Positions 8,954 to 16,661 of a DNA stretch of 64,000 nt are shown here, piece after piece. The notes beneath the pieces were generated by a model. The model was not told the origin of the DNA and did not search any database. It saw nothing but the letters and a program-made list of their open reading frames with translations. Each line of letters begins with the position of its first letter. Within the stretch, counting starts at the first letter, position 1. Position numbers and translations under genes: made by a program. The DNA comes from Dehalobacter restrictus DSM 9455 (GTDB lineage Bacteria; Bacillota; Desulfitobacteriia; Desulfitobacteriales; Syntrophobotulaceae): positions 2,467,001 to 2,531,000 of the forward strand of contig NZ_CP007033.1 in NCBI RefSeq assembly GCF_000512895.1. Reading direction: 5' to 3'.

Positions 8954-10237
8954 TTAGTCTATTTTGGAAAAAGCCTGTTCTAAATCAGCAATGATGTCAT
9001 CAGCATCTTCGATCCCAATCGATAACCGAATCATGTCGGGTGATACCCCTGCAGCCAGCTGTTCTTCCTCGGAGAGTTGGGCATGCGTTGTGCTGGCAGG
9101 ATGAATCACGAGGGACTTGGCATCCGCCACATTGGCGAGCAGAGAAAATAATCCAAGATTGTTGATCAGTTTAACTCCCGCTTCCGCACCACCTTTAATG
9201 CCGAACGTAAATATCGATCCAGGGCCTTGCGGAAAATATTTTAACGATAAATCAAAGTATTTATTTCCTTTTAAACCTGGATAATTCACCCACGAAACCT
9301 TGGAATGGTTTTTTAAATAATCAACAACCTTCCAGGTATTTGCCACGTGCTGTTTGACACGTAAAGACAGTGTTTCAAGGCCCTGAATAAACAGGAAAGA
9401 ATTAAACGGGCTCAGGGCCGCACCGGTATCTCTTAAGAGCTGCACTCTGGCTTTCAGAATATAGGCTGGTGCACCCAATGTTGCATAGACCAGTCCGTGA
9501 TAACTCTGATCCGGCTCTGTAAATCCAGGGAACTTGCCGCTTGCAGCCCAGTCAAATTTTCCGCCGTCAATGATCAGCCCGCCGATGGTGGTACCATGAC
9601 CGCCAATAAACTTGGTTGCCGAATGAACCACAATATCTGCTCCGTATTCAATAGGTTTCAGAAGATAAGGCGTTGCAAACGTATTGTCAATAATAAGCGG
9701 TATCCCGTTATCGTGTGCCACTTTGGCAACGGCTTCAATATCGACGATATTGATCCCCGGATTACCGATTGATTCTACATAGATGGCTTTGGTCTTCTCT
9801 GTGATTGCTTTCTTAAAATTTGCGGGATCATCGGGGTTCACAAAATGGGTCTTGATCCCCAGCTTCGGAAGCGTAATTGCGAAAAGATTATGTGTTCCGC
9901 CATACAGCGTGCTGGCAGCGACAATCTCATCTCCGGCCCCGGCAATGTTTAGAATGGAATAGGTGATGGCAGCCGAACCTGACCCTACGGCAAGCGCCCC
10001 AACGCCGCCTTCAAGCGCAGCGATTCTCTGTTCCAGAACATCGGATGTCGGGTTCATAATCCGGGTATAAATGTTGCCGGGTTCTGCCAGAGAAAACAAA
10101 TCAGCGGCATGCTTGGCATCGTTAAATACATATGATGTGGTCTGATAAATCGGGACGGCTCTGGATCCGGTAGTCGGATCAGGGACCTGTCCGGCATGGA
10201 TCTGCAATGTATCAAATTTCCAATTTTCTTTGTTCAT
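8954..10237 (-). CDS. metY: O-acetylhomoserine sulfhydrylase (aminocarboxypropyltransferase), copy 1
   Basis: A PLP enzyme that makes homocysteine from O-acetylhomoserine and sulfide. It has 427 residues. Family marks are YQTTSYVF, the substrate loop [24 protein letters not shown], the PLP lysine in [13 protein letters not shown] and [19 protein letters not shown] near the C-terminus. It lies 61 bases after pdxS. A second copy at 22440-23723 has the same length and is highly similar. MetY fits the acetyl-type MetA at 3693. Confidence 0.95.
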   Translation of the reverse strand: MNKENWKFDTLQIHAGQVPDPTTGSRAVPIYQTTSYVFNDAKHAADLFSLAEPGNIYTRIMNPTSDVLEQRIAALEGGVGALAVGSGSAAITYSILNIAGAGDEIVAASTLYGGTHNLFAITLPKLGIKTHFVNPDDPANFKKAITEKTKAIYVESIGNPGINIVDIEAVAKVAHDNGIPLIIDNTFATPYLLKPIEYGADIVVHSATKFIGGHGTTIGGLIIDGGKFDWAASGKFPGFTEPDQSYHGLVYATLGAPAYILKARVQLLRDTGAALSPFNSFLFIQGLETLSLRVKQHVANTWKVVDYLKNHSKVSWVNYPGLKGNKYFDLSLKYFPQGPGSIFTFGIKGGAEAGVKLINNLGLFSLLANVADAKSLVIHPASTTHAQLSEEEQLAAGVSPDMIRLSIGIEDADDIIADLEQAFSKID

Positions 10238-10298
10238 ATCAACATCTCCTCATTATGTTTTTATAATTATTTTCTTAATTTATGTTTTAAACTTAATA

Positions 10299-11189
10299 TC
10301 ACCAGCCGCGTTCCTGCATTCGTTCACTGGCATTGATTGAAGAAATCTCCAATCCCGGCATCGCTTCACCTAAATTCCGGGATACTTCGGTTAAGACCTC
10401 AGGCTCGTTATAGTGGGTTGTTGCCAGAACAATGGCCTTAGCCCGTGCCCTCGGATTCGATGACTTGAAGATTCCGGAGCCTACGAAGACCCCATCTACA
10501 CCCAACTGCATCATCAAAGCGGCATCCGCTGGGGTTGCAATTCCGCCTGCGGCAAAATTCACTACTGGCAGCTTCCCGTTTTTGGCGACGGACAACACTA
10601 GGTCATAAGGTGCTCCCATCTCTTTGGCCGCAGTTATTACCTCTTCTTTCGGCATTGTTTTCAGTCTTCTGATTTCACTCAGTACCGTCCGCATATGCCT
10701 TACTGCTTCAACGATATTCCCCGTTCCTGGCTCTCCTTTAGTCCTGATCATCGCTGCGCCTTCTCCGATCCGGCGCAAAGCCTCTCCAAGATTGCGGGCT
10801 CCGCATACGAAAGGTACTGCAAAGGCCTGCTTATCAATGTGATAAAGATCATCCGCCGGGGTAAGGACTTCACTCTCGTCGATATAGTCTACGCCCAGAC
10901 TTTCCAACACCTGTGCCTCGACAAAATGCCCAATCCTCACTTTGGCCATAACCGGAATCGTAACCGCTTCCATAATCTTTAGAATGATTGTTGGATCAGC
11001 CATTCGGGCCACCCCTCCGGCTGCCCGGATATCTGCCGGAACGCGTTCCAAGGCCATAACTGCGCATGCGCCTGCTTCTTCAGCAATCTTGGCCTGATCC
11101 GGAGTTGTCACATCCATGATCACTCCGCCTTTCAGCATCTCCGCTAATCCTGTTTTCAGTTTCCATGTTCCTTTTTCTGTCTTGCTCAT
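10299..11189 (-). CDS. pdxS: Pyridoxal 5'-phosphate synthase subunit PdxS
   Basis: Builds PLP from ribose 5-phosphate, glyceraldehyde 3-phosphate and ammonia. It has 296 residues from the second of two adjacent ATG codons (five bases after GGAGG; the first ATG at 11192 is too close). Conserved stretches include [32 protein letters not shown], the lysine-bearing [14 protein letters not shown], and [31 protein letters not shown]. The glutaminase partner PdxT is not adjacent. It sits between cysK and metY, whose products both need PLP. Confidence 0.96.
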   Translation of the reverse strand: MSKTEKGTWKLKTGLAEMLKGGVIMDVTTPDQAKIAEEAGACAVMALERVPADIRAAGGVARMADPTIILKIMEAVTIPVMAKVRIGHFVEAQVLESLGVDYIDESEVLTPADDLYHIDKQAFAVPFVCGARNLGEALRRIGEGAAMIRTKGEPGTGNIVEAVRHMRTVLSEIRRLKTMPKEEVITAAKEMGAPYDLVLSVAKNGKLPVVNFAAGGIATPADAALMMQLGVDGVFVGSGIFKSSNPRARAKAIVLATTHYNEPEVLTEVSRNLGEAMPGLEISSINASERMQERGW

Positions 11190-11232
11190 CATGGCCTCCG
11201 TATTGATTAAATATTTCTTATTTCGACTGCAC

Positions 11233-12162
11233 TTAACTCTCCTGAAACATTAGCGTACTCAGGTAACGTTCACCGGTGTCAGGAAGGACAACAACAATCC
11301 TTTTTCCTTCATTTTCCGGACGTTTAGCAACCTCCAGGGCTGCATAGACTGCGGCACCGGATGAGATCCCCACCAGGAGCCCTTCCTCCCTGGCCAGTCT
11401 GCGCCCTGTTTCAAAAGCCTGATCATTTGTTACTTTATAAATTTCATCGACAAGCTTTAGATTAAGGACTTGTGGAATAAACCCTGCCCCAATTCCCTGA
11501 ATCTTGTGCGGTCCAGGCTTCCCACCGGATAAAACAGGAGAATCATTCGGTTCCACCGCAATGATTTTAACATCAGGTTTCCGTGATTTAAGAATTTCAC
11601 CAACCCCTGTAATCGTCCCGCCTGTTCCTACGCCGCCTACAAAAATATCGACCTTCCCGTCTGTATCACTCCAAATCTCTTCAGCGGTTGTGTTACGGTG
11701 AATTTCCGGATTGGCGAGATTTTCGAACTGTTGGGGGATAAAAGAATTTGGCACCTCCTCCGCCAGCTCCAGCGCTTTTTTTATAGCCCCGTTCATTCCA
11801 TCAGCCCCAGGGGTCAATACAAGTTCAGCACCATAAGCTTTAAGCAAGCTACGTCTTTCAACACTCATTGTATCCGGCATCGTCAGAATTAATCGGTATC
11901 CTCTGGCTGCTGTAACAAAGGCCAGTCCAATTCCAGTGTTTCCACTCGTTGGTTCAATGATCACCGAATCTTTATTAATCAGCCCTTTTCCCTCAGCCGT
12001 TTTGATCATATTCAGGGCAATTCTGTCTTTGACGCTTCCACCTGGGTTGAAGGATTCCAGTTTAGCCACAATCTCCGATTTTATCCCCACCGTTATTTTA
12101 TTTAATTTTACCAATGGAGTACCACCAATTAAGTCTGTTAACTCTTCATAGATTTTACTCAT
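11233..12162 (-). CDS. cysK: Cysteine synthase (O-acetylserine sulfhydrylase), copy 1
   Basis: Makes cysteine from O-acetylserine and sulfide. It has 309 residues. The PLP lysine is in [16 protein letters not shown], the substrate loop is [12 protein letters not shown], and the phosphate loop is [12 protein letters not shown]. It is the first gene of the cysK-pdxS-metY(-mnmA) run, with a promoter at 12220-12248 and AAGGGGCG before the ATG. A paralogue of the same length is at 23791-24720. cysE, which makes the substrate, lies 0.8 kb upstream. Confidence 0.96.
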   Translation of the reverse strand: MSKIYEELTDLIGGTPLVKLNKITVGIKSEIVAKLESFNPGGSVKDRIALNMIKTAEGKGLINKDSVIIEPTSGNTGIGLAFVTAARGYRLILTMPDTMSVERRSLLKAYGAELVLTPGADGMNGAIKKALELAEEVPNSFIPQQFENLANPEIHRNTTAEEIWSDTDGKVDIFVGGVGTGGTITGVGEILKSRKPDVKIIAVEPNDSPVLSGGKPGPHKIQGIGAGFIPQVLNLKLVDEIYKVTNDQAFETGRRLAREEGLLVGISSGAAVYAALEVAKRPENEGKRIVVVLPDTGERYLSTLMFQES

Positions 12163-12219
12163 CTAAACACGCCCCTTCTAAATATCACAATGTCTATAGT
12201 CTTTGTAGTGTTTAAAGAT

Positions 12220-12248
12220 ATAGTAGTAGGGTTTTAAGCATTTGTCAA
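12220..12248 (-). promoter_or_regulatory. Promoter of the cysK-pdxS-metY operon
   Basis: On the minus strand TTGACA (12248-12243), a 17-base spacer and TACTAT (12225-12220). A TCTATAGTCTT element (plus strand 12193-12203) lies just downstream of the expected start site, where a repressor could block it. Confidence 0.6.
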
Positions 12249-12277
12249 TACTATTCTGACTAATTTATCTGTTATTC

Positions 12278-12302
12278 CTATGGACTTTATAGTTTTCCAT
12301 AG
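12278..12302. promoter_or_regulatory. Inverted repeat upstream of the cysK promoter, candidate CymR-type operator
   Basis: CTATGGA (12278-12284) and TCCATAG (12296-12302) form a perfect 7-bp inverted repeat with 11 bases between. It contains the minus-strand core AAAACTATAAA, which recurs as AAAACTATAGA upstream of the Rrf2 gene (12912-12922) and AAAACCATAGA upstream of larE (14862-14872). Assignment to the Rrf2 protein is inference. Confidence 0.45.
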
Positions 12303-12340
12303 AGAAAAATTGACCTTATGCTGCCAGGTAACGGGCATAT

Positions 12341-12375
12341 AAAAAACCCCATGGTTTTTCCAAACAACCATGGGG
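12341..12375 (-). terminator. Terminator of the Rrf2 regulator gene
   Basis: CCCCATGGTT (12347-12356) pairs with AACCATGGGG (12366-12375); on the minus strand six T follow. Confidence 0.85.
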
Positions 12376-12395
12376 CAAGATTAAAATACACAGTA

Positions 12396-12845
12396 TTAAA
12401 TGCAATAATTGTCAAAGGAATTATTGTTCATTTTTTTATATTCCTCCATCAGGTCCGCCAAAGTATAAGAATCCAGTACCTTTACCATTGCATTTTTCAG
12501 ATCGTCCCATACCATTTTGGTTACGCACAATTCAGCTCTGGAACAGGCACCCGGATTATTGTCATTGACGCAGTCGACGGGAGATATCGGGCCTTCCAGT
12601 GCTCTGATCGTATCACCGACCGTAATACTTTCAGGCTCTCTGCCTAAAATATATCCTCCCTGGAATCCGCGGATGCTTTTGATGAGCGCGTTCTGTTTCA
12701 GTGTAATGAGCAGCTGTTCCAAATAGCGTTCAGATAAATCCTGGCGCTCGGAAATACTATGAATGGTTACCGGTCCTGCGTGCTCATTCAGGGCCACGTC
12801 AAGAATCGCACGTAAACCATATCTTCCTTTTGTTGATATTTTCAA
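12396..12845 (-). CDS. cymR: Rrf2-family transcriptional regulator (CymR/IscR type)
   Basis: 149 residues with an N-terminal winged helix (MKISTKGRYGLRAILDVAL, LSERYLEQLLITLK, IRGFQGGYIL). A cysteine cluster follows at about residues 93-108, with spacing Cys-x8-Cys-x5-Cys (DCVNDNNPGACSRAELC), where IscR-type members bind an Fe-S cluster. The start is TTG, with AAAGAGGG just upstream. The position between cysK and cysE suggests control of cysteine synthesis, as CymR does in Bacillus. True CymR lacks the cysteine cluster, so a cluster-sensing role is equally possible. A copy of the shared AAAACTATAGA element lies in its own promoter region, so it may be autoregulated. Confidence 0.9.
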   Translation of the reverse strand: MKISTKGRYGLRAILDVALNEHAGPVTIHSISERQDLSERYLEQLLITLKQNALIKSIRGFQGGYILGREPESITVGDTIRALEGPISPVDCVNDNNPGACSRAELCVTKMVWDDLKNAMVKVLDSYTLADLMEEYKKMNNNSFDNYCI

Positions 12846-12911
12846 GTCGACCCTCTTTCCTTTCTTCAGATTTTATCGCTTCGTTAATAATCTAACTCAT
12901 AATCGCTAATA

Positions 12912-12922
12912 TCTATAGTTTT
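12912..12922 (-). promoter_or_regulatory. Candidate Rrf2 operator in its own promoter region
   Basis: Minus-strand AAAACTATAGA, followed by TATTAG. It lies about 70 bases upstream of the TTG start, near a possible TTGTAA -35 element. It matches elements upstream of cysK and larE. Confidence 0.4.
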
Positions 12923-12974
12923 GTATGCCTTACAATCGTATAAATTGCACTCAGCCAGTGCCCTTTAGCTATTT

Positions 12975-13928
12975 TTAAGTCTCCAGGTCCAGTTCGTTTG
13001 TCAGTTCCATCTTATCTTTTTGCGTTTCCTGCCCCTTAAAGATCAGATCCGGATTTTTGATGATTACCCTGGTTCCAGGCGGGACAGATTGGGTAATAAA
13101 CACGTTACTGCCAATAACTGAACCTTTTCCGATGATCGTTTCCCCGCCAAATATTGAGGCTCCGGAATAGACAGTCACATCATCTTCAATTGTCGGATGG
13201 CGCTTTTGGCTGCGAAGGCTTTGCCCGCCTCTGGTGGATAAGGCTCCCAGCGTTACACCCTGATAGATCTTAACATTATCGCCAATAATAGTAGTTTCGC
13301 CAATAACGACGCCCGTACCATGGTCAATAAAAAAATATTTACCGATTTTGGCCCCTGCATGAATATCAATTCCTGTCTCGTTATGAGCAAATTCAGTCAT
13401 TATCCTCGGGATCAACGGAACAGAGAGAAGGTAAAGCTCGTGCGCCAGCCGGTAAATACTGACTGCCAAAAGACCTGGATATGCAAAGATTACAAGTGCT
13501 TTATCATCAGCAGCCGGGTCTCCGTCAAAAGCAGCCTGTACATCCAGGGCTAGGTATTCCCTTATTTCGGGGATTTTGCTCAAGAAATGTGAACATATTT
13601 CTTCTGTCCTTTCACTGATTTCCATCTCATCGCAAGATGCCGTATTGTCATGTTGATGTCTGAGCGCATGGGTCACCTGTTGATTTAGTTTTTCGTTGAT
13701 CTCAATTAGCAAGTTCCCAATATGATATTCCAAGGTGCTTTCAGTCAGGTTTTGCTTGCCAAAATACCCCGGGAATAAAAGCTGCCGCAAGAGATAAATA
13801 ATCTCGATGATAACATCCCTGTTCGGAAGCTGACAGGACAACTGGTTGTAGGGATTGGGTTGTTCCTGATAGCTGGAGACAATACTCGAAACAAGTTGAT
13901 TCATTCGTGTGTTACCATTTTCCCTCAT
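12975..13928 (-). CDS. cysE: Serine O-acetyltransferase
   Basis: Acetylates serine for the CysK reaction. It has 317 residues and belongs to the longer EpsC/SAT form with a helical N-terminal half. The left-handed beta-helix is clear from about residue 190: GAKIGKYFFIDHGTGVVIGE, then VKIYQGVTLGALS and HPTIEDDVTVYSGASIFG. The catalytic His lies in IDHGTGVVIGE. The ATG at 13928 has GGGGGA upstream. It follows larE by 42 bases in the same direction, so the two probably form one operon. Their upstream region contains a shared regulatory element. Confidence 0.93.
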   Translation of the reverse strand: MRENGNTRMNQLVSSIVSSYQEQPNPYNQLSCQLPNRDVIIEIIYLLRQLLFPGYFGKQNLTESTLEYHIGNLLIEINEKLNQQVTHALRHQHDNTASCDEMEISERTEEICSHFLSKIPEIREYLALDVQAAFDGDPAADDKALVIFAYPGLLAVSIYRLAHELYLLSVPLIPRIMTEFAHNETGIDIHAGAKIGKYFFIDHGTGVVIGETTIIGDNVKIYQGVTLGALSTRGGQSLRSQKRHPTIEDDVTVYSGASIFGGETIIGKGSVIGSNVFITQSVPPGTRVIIKNPDLIFKGQETQKDKMELTNELDLET

Positions 13929-13970
13929 AATGATTCCCCCGAATATTTAAATTTACATAAGCAGATGGTC

Positions 13971-14786
13971 TTAGCCGTTTGTGTTAATCTTTTCATTCAT
14001 GCTGCCGCTACGGTAACCCTTCAGGTCAAGTGTTGTATAAGTAAATCCAATATCAGCAAATGTCTTATAGATCTTCTGTGCTAAATTCGGTTGGACTATC
14101 TTTGTATTCTCCTGCGGGGATACCTCGATCCGGGCAATATCACCATGGTGGCGCACTCTGACTTGACGGAACCCCAAATCGTGCAAATACTGTTCTGCCA
14201 AATCAATCATCTTTAGTTTCTTTTCGTTGATTTCTTCACCATAGGGAATTCTGGAAGACAAACAGGCAAATGAGGGTTTATCCCAGGTTGCCAAGCCATA
14301 TTCTTTGGAGAGAAGGCGTATTTCCTCTTTCGTCAGCCCCGCCTGGAGCAGCGGGCTCTGTATACCCAGCTCTTCTAAAGCCTGCCTTCCCGGACGATAA
14401 TCGCTTAAATCATCCGCATTGGATCCTTCCACGATATATTTTGCGCCGTATTCAGCCGCGATCCCCAATATTTTGCTGAACAATTGTTTTTTACAGAGAT
14501 AACAGCGGTTAAAAGGATTTTTGCCGAATTCAGGATCATCCAGCTCTTCGGATTCAATCAGCAAATGACTAATCCCTTCCTGCCGGCAAAACTGCACAGC
14601 TTCCCGAAGCTCTCTCTCCGGGAAAGCAAAAGACTTGGCCGTGACGGCAATCGCATTTTTGCCAAGAACGTCTCCGGAAACTTTCACTAAGAAAGTACTG
14701 TCCACCCCTCCGGAAAATGCAATCATTACCCTATCCATATTCTTGAGTTCTTGTTTCAGCAGAACAAGTTTATCTTTGTAATCCAT
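13971..14786 (-). CDS. larE: LarE-like ATP-dependent sulfur transferase (PP-loop)
   Basis: 271 residues. The PP-loop IAFSGGVDSTFLVKV is near residue 22. The NPFNRCYLCKKQLFSKI motif near residue 97, GSNADDLSDYRPGRQA and KPSFACLSSRIPYGE near residue 175 are family marks. In lactobacilli LarE gives up its own cysteine sulfur to build the nickel-pincer cofactor of lactate racemase; the Cys in SFACLSSR lies in the equivalent region. No larA, larB or larC is near, and the gene leads an operon with cysE, so its sulfur acceptor here is uncertain. Confidence 0.85.
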   Translation of the reverse strand: MDYKDKLVLLKQELKNMDRVMIAFSGGVDSTFLVKVSGDVLGKNAIAVTAKSFAFPERELREAVQFCRQEGISHLLIESEELDDPEFGKNPFNRCYLCKKQLFSKILGIAAEYGAKYIVEGSNADDLSDYRPGRQALEELGIQSPLLQAGLTKEEIRLLSKEYGLATWDKPSFACLSSRIPYGEEINEKKLKMIDLAEQYLHDLGFRQVRVRHHGDIARIEVSPQENTKIVQPNLAQKIYKTFADIGFTYTTLDLKGYRSGSMNEKINTNG

Positions 14787-14861
14787 TGATCAGCCTCTTT
14801 TTGTATATCTGAATGTTTATTAAGCTGTATGATATTCTTTTCAGCTTAATATACCATAATT

Positions 14862-14872
14862 TCTATGGTTTT
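14862..14872 (-). promoter_or_regulatory. Candidate Rrf2-type operator upstream of larE-cysE
   Basis: Minus-strand AAAACCATAGA lies in the inverted repeat CCATA-N5-TATGG and directly precedes a TGGTATATT extended -10. It is the third instance of the element shared with cysK and the Rrf2 gene. Confidence 0.4.
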
Positions 14873-14922
14873 AATAGGATCAGATGATAGATTCAAAAAA
14901 CACTGCCAAACGCAGCAAGCTG

Positions 14923-14949
14923 AAAAAAGAGCCCGATTAACGGGCTCTT
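14923..14949 (-). terminator. Terminator of the marR/mini-peptide unit
   Basis: AAGAGCCCG and CGGGCTCTT pair around TTAAT; on the minus strand a T-run follows. It lies 28 bases after the mini-peptide stop codon. Confidence 0.85.
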
Positions 14950-14976
14950 CCAGGGAGTTTACCGTCTTCCCCAAGA

Positions 14977-15039
14977 CTAAATTATGCAGCCTTCTTTGCA
15001 ATGAGCGGTTTCACGCAACATCCAATGTTTTGTAAACAT
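14977..15039 (-). CDS. 20-residue cysteine-containing peptide gene downstream of marR
   Basis: The ATG at 15039 is preceded by GAGAGGAGGTGTACACAA, one of the strongest ribosome sites in the window. It opens a 20-codon frame, MFTKHWMLRETAHCKEGCII, ending in TAG. The peptide is basic at the N-terminus, has one Trp, and carries a Cys-x3-Cys pair (HCKEGC). It sits 30 bases after the marR stop and is closed by its own terminator, so it is the last gene of a marR operon. I do not recognise the family. It could be a signalling or modified peptide, a metal-binding peptide, or a leader-like product. Confidence 0.6.
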   Translation of the reverse strand: MFTKHWMLRETAHCKEGCII

Positions 15040-15069
15040 TTGTGTACACCTCCTCTCACCGGAAAATTC

Positions 15070-15531
15070 CTAAGGCATCATATTCATCTCAAAACAATTT
15101 TGATTAAGAACTCTTTTCACCGCTTTGAGAAATATCCACGCGTTCTCGTAAACCTCTTCTTGCTTTTCTTCCGGGATTTCCGCCGATAGTTTTCTTAAAA
15201 AGAAATCCACGCGTTTCCATAAATCGGCCTTCGTTTTCTGACCTTCGCCTGTCAGGATCAGGTTTATGGCCCTGCAGTCAATTTCAGACCTTTGCTTGAT
15301 AATCAGCCCCTGCTGGACAAGGGGTTCAATCAGTCTCGTCGAGGTACTTTTTTCGACGCCAAGTAATGGGTGCAAATCCGAAAGCTGCATTGTGCCATAG
15401 CTTCCTACAAGGTCCAAAATATAAAACTGGGTAAACGTGACACCCCCGCCAAGGATCGCATCCTGCTGGCAGCATCTGGACGTTTTAGTCATTTCAGCAA
15501 GCAGACAAAGCAATTGACGGTTGTTTTTCAT
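15070..15531 (-). CDS. MarR-family transcriptional regulator
   Basis: 153 residues with the winged helix at about residues 35-105 (FTQFYILDLVGSYGTMQLSDLHPLLGVEKSTSTRLIEPLVQQGLI, wing RSEIDCRAINLILT). A Cys-Cys pair at residues 20-21 and a Cys in the wing could make it redox- or metal-responsive. The ATG follows AAGGAGAGGTACCG. A perfect palindrome covers its -10 region, so it is probably autorepressed. The only gene downstream in its transcript is the 20-residue peptide. Confidence 0.9.
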   Translation of the reverse strand: MKNNRQLLCLLAEMTKTSRCCQQDAILGGGVTFTQFYILDLVGSYGTMQLSDLHPLLGVEKSTSTRLIEPLVQQGLIIKQRSEIDCRAINLILTGEGQKTKADLWKRVDFFLRKLSAEIPEEKQEEVYENAWIFLKAVKRVLNQNCFEMNMMP

Positions 15532-15544
15532 CGGTACCTCTCCT

Positions 15545-15563
15545 TAGTTGTATAATACAACTA
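15545..15563. promoter_or_regulatory. Palindromic MarR operator over the -10 box
   Basis: TAGTTGTATAATACAACTA is a perfect 9-bp inverted repeat around one base. On the minus strand it contains the TATTAT -10 hexamer of a TTGACG-18-TATTAT promoter. Binding here would shut off marR and the mini-peptide gene. Confidence 0.75.
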
Positions 15564-15650
15564 CTTATTCTTGTTCGTCAAGTCATTTTTGACTCCATAT
15601 TCACCGTGAAACCAACAATTTTCAATCATCATTCCCAAAATAGGGTTATT

Positions 15651-16418
15651 TTAATCCCGATTAAAATTTTTCTTAATAATATCCTTAACGACTTCCCCTG
15701 CCATCAGCAGACCAGCCATCGACGGAACGTAAGATATACTGCCAGGGATCTGACGTTTCAGGGAACAGTGGGCATCACCACTGGGGCAAATACAATTGGA
15801 CTCGCAGCTCGTTTCCTGTTCCAAAGGCTTCAAAGTAGGTTCCGGAGAAAAGACGACTTTGAACCCCTGCGTAATACCTTCCCGTTTCAGGAGTTTGCGT
15901 ACTGCTTTGGCTAAAGGGCAGCCGCTTGTTTTGGATATATCGGCGACGCGAAAACTGAGTGCATCCAGACGGTTGCCGGCTCCCATACACGAGATGAGCG
16001 GAATCCCTCTCCGGTGACATTCTTTGGCCAGACTTACTTTGCTTTTTACCGTATCGATTGCATCAACCACATAATCCGGTTTCTCGGCAAAGAAAACTTC
16101 AGCTCCTTCCTCTTGATAAAAGAACTGGAAGGTTTCTATTTTTGCGTTGGGGTTGATATCCAGTATCCTTTGTTTCATTACCTCAACCTTGGCTTTGCCA
16201 ATCGTCGAGTGCAGGGCATGAAGCTGCCGGTTAATGTTTGTCAGGCAAATCTCATCAAAATCGACAAGTTTAAAGAAACCTATACCAGCTCTGGCCAGGG
16301 CTTCGGCCGTATAGGAGCCGACCCCGCCCAAACCGAAAATAGTCACTTTGCTGCTCTGAAGTTTTGACAGGCCTTCCTGACCAATCAACAATGCCGTACG
16401 GGAAAACTGATTTTGCAT
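15651..16418 (-). CDS. tcdA: tRNA threonylcarbamoyladenosine dehydratase (TcdA/CsdL)
   Basis: 255 residues of the E1/ThiF superfamily; cyclises t6A37 to ct6A in ANN-decoding tRNAs. The nucleotide loop is IFGLGGVGSYTAEALARAGIG, then LVDFDEICLTNINRQLHAL and the DYVVDAIDTVKSKVSL stretch. The protein extends to PSMAGLLMAGEVVKDI, as in TcdA. Its ATG overlaps the copZ stop (TAATG), so it is translationally linked to the copper genes although no functional tie is known. Confidence 0.92.
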   Translation of the reverse strand: MQNQFSRTALLIGQEGLSKLQSSKVTIFGLGGVGSYTAEALARAGIGFFKLVDFDEICLTNINRQLHALHSTIGKAKVEVMKQRILDINPNAKIETFQFFYQEEGAEVFFAEKPDYVVDAIDTVKSKVSLAKECHRRGIPLISCMGAGNRLDALSFRVADISKTSGCPLAKAVRKLLKREGITQGFKVVFSPEPTLKPLEQETSCESNCICPSGDAHCSLKRQIPGSISYVPSMAGLLMAGEVVKDIIKKNFNRD

Positions 16419-16633
16419 TATAAAACCTCGATTCCTACGACTCCGTAACCGGCATCCTCAATCGCGAATTGAATTGCTTCATCTTTGATGTCACTTAATG
16501 ATTCCAGTATGGCCGTCTTGGACTCCAAATTAACATTGACCTCTGTTACACCTTCAAATTCACTTAAGGCCTCTTTTACATGACTGACACAGTGGCTGCA
16601 GCTCATACCTTCGATTGCAATTTTCTTTTTCAT
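16418..16633 (-). CDS. copZ: Copper chaperone, HMA domain
   Basis: 71 residues, one ferredoxin-like HMA domain that carries Cu(I) to the exporter. The metal site is GMSCSHC at residues 9-15, followed by VKEALSEFEGVTEVNVNLESKTA. It lies 28 bases downstream of copA, and its stop overlaps the tcdA start. Confidence 0.95.
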   Translation of the reverse strand: MKKKIAIEGMSCSHCVSHVKEALSEFEGVTEVNVNLESKTAILESLSDIKDEAIQFAIEDAGYGVVGIEVL

Positions 16634-16661
16634 ATTTTACACTCCTCATAGATTAATTGAG

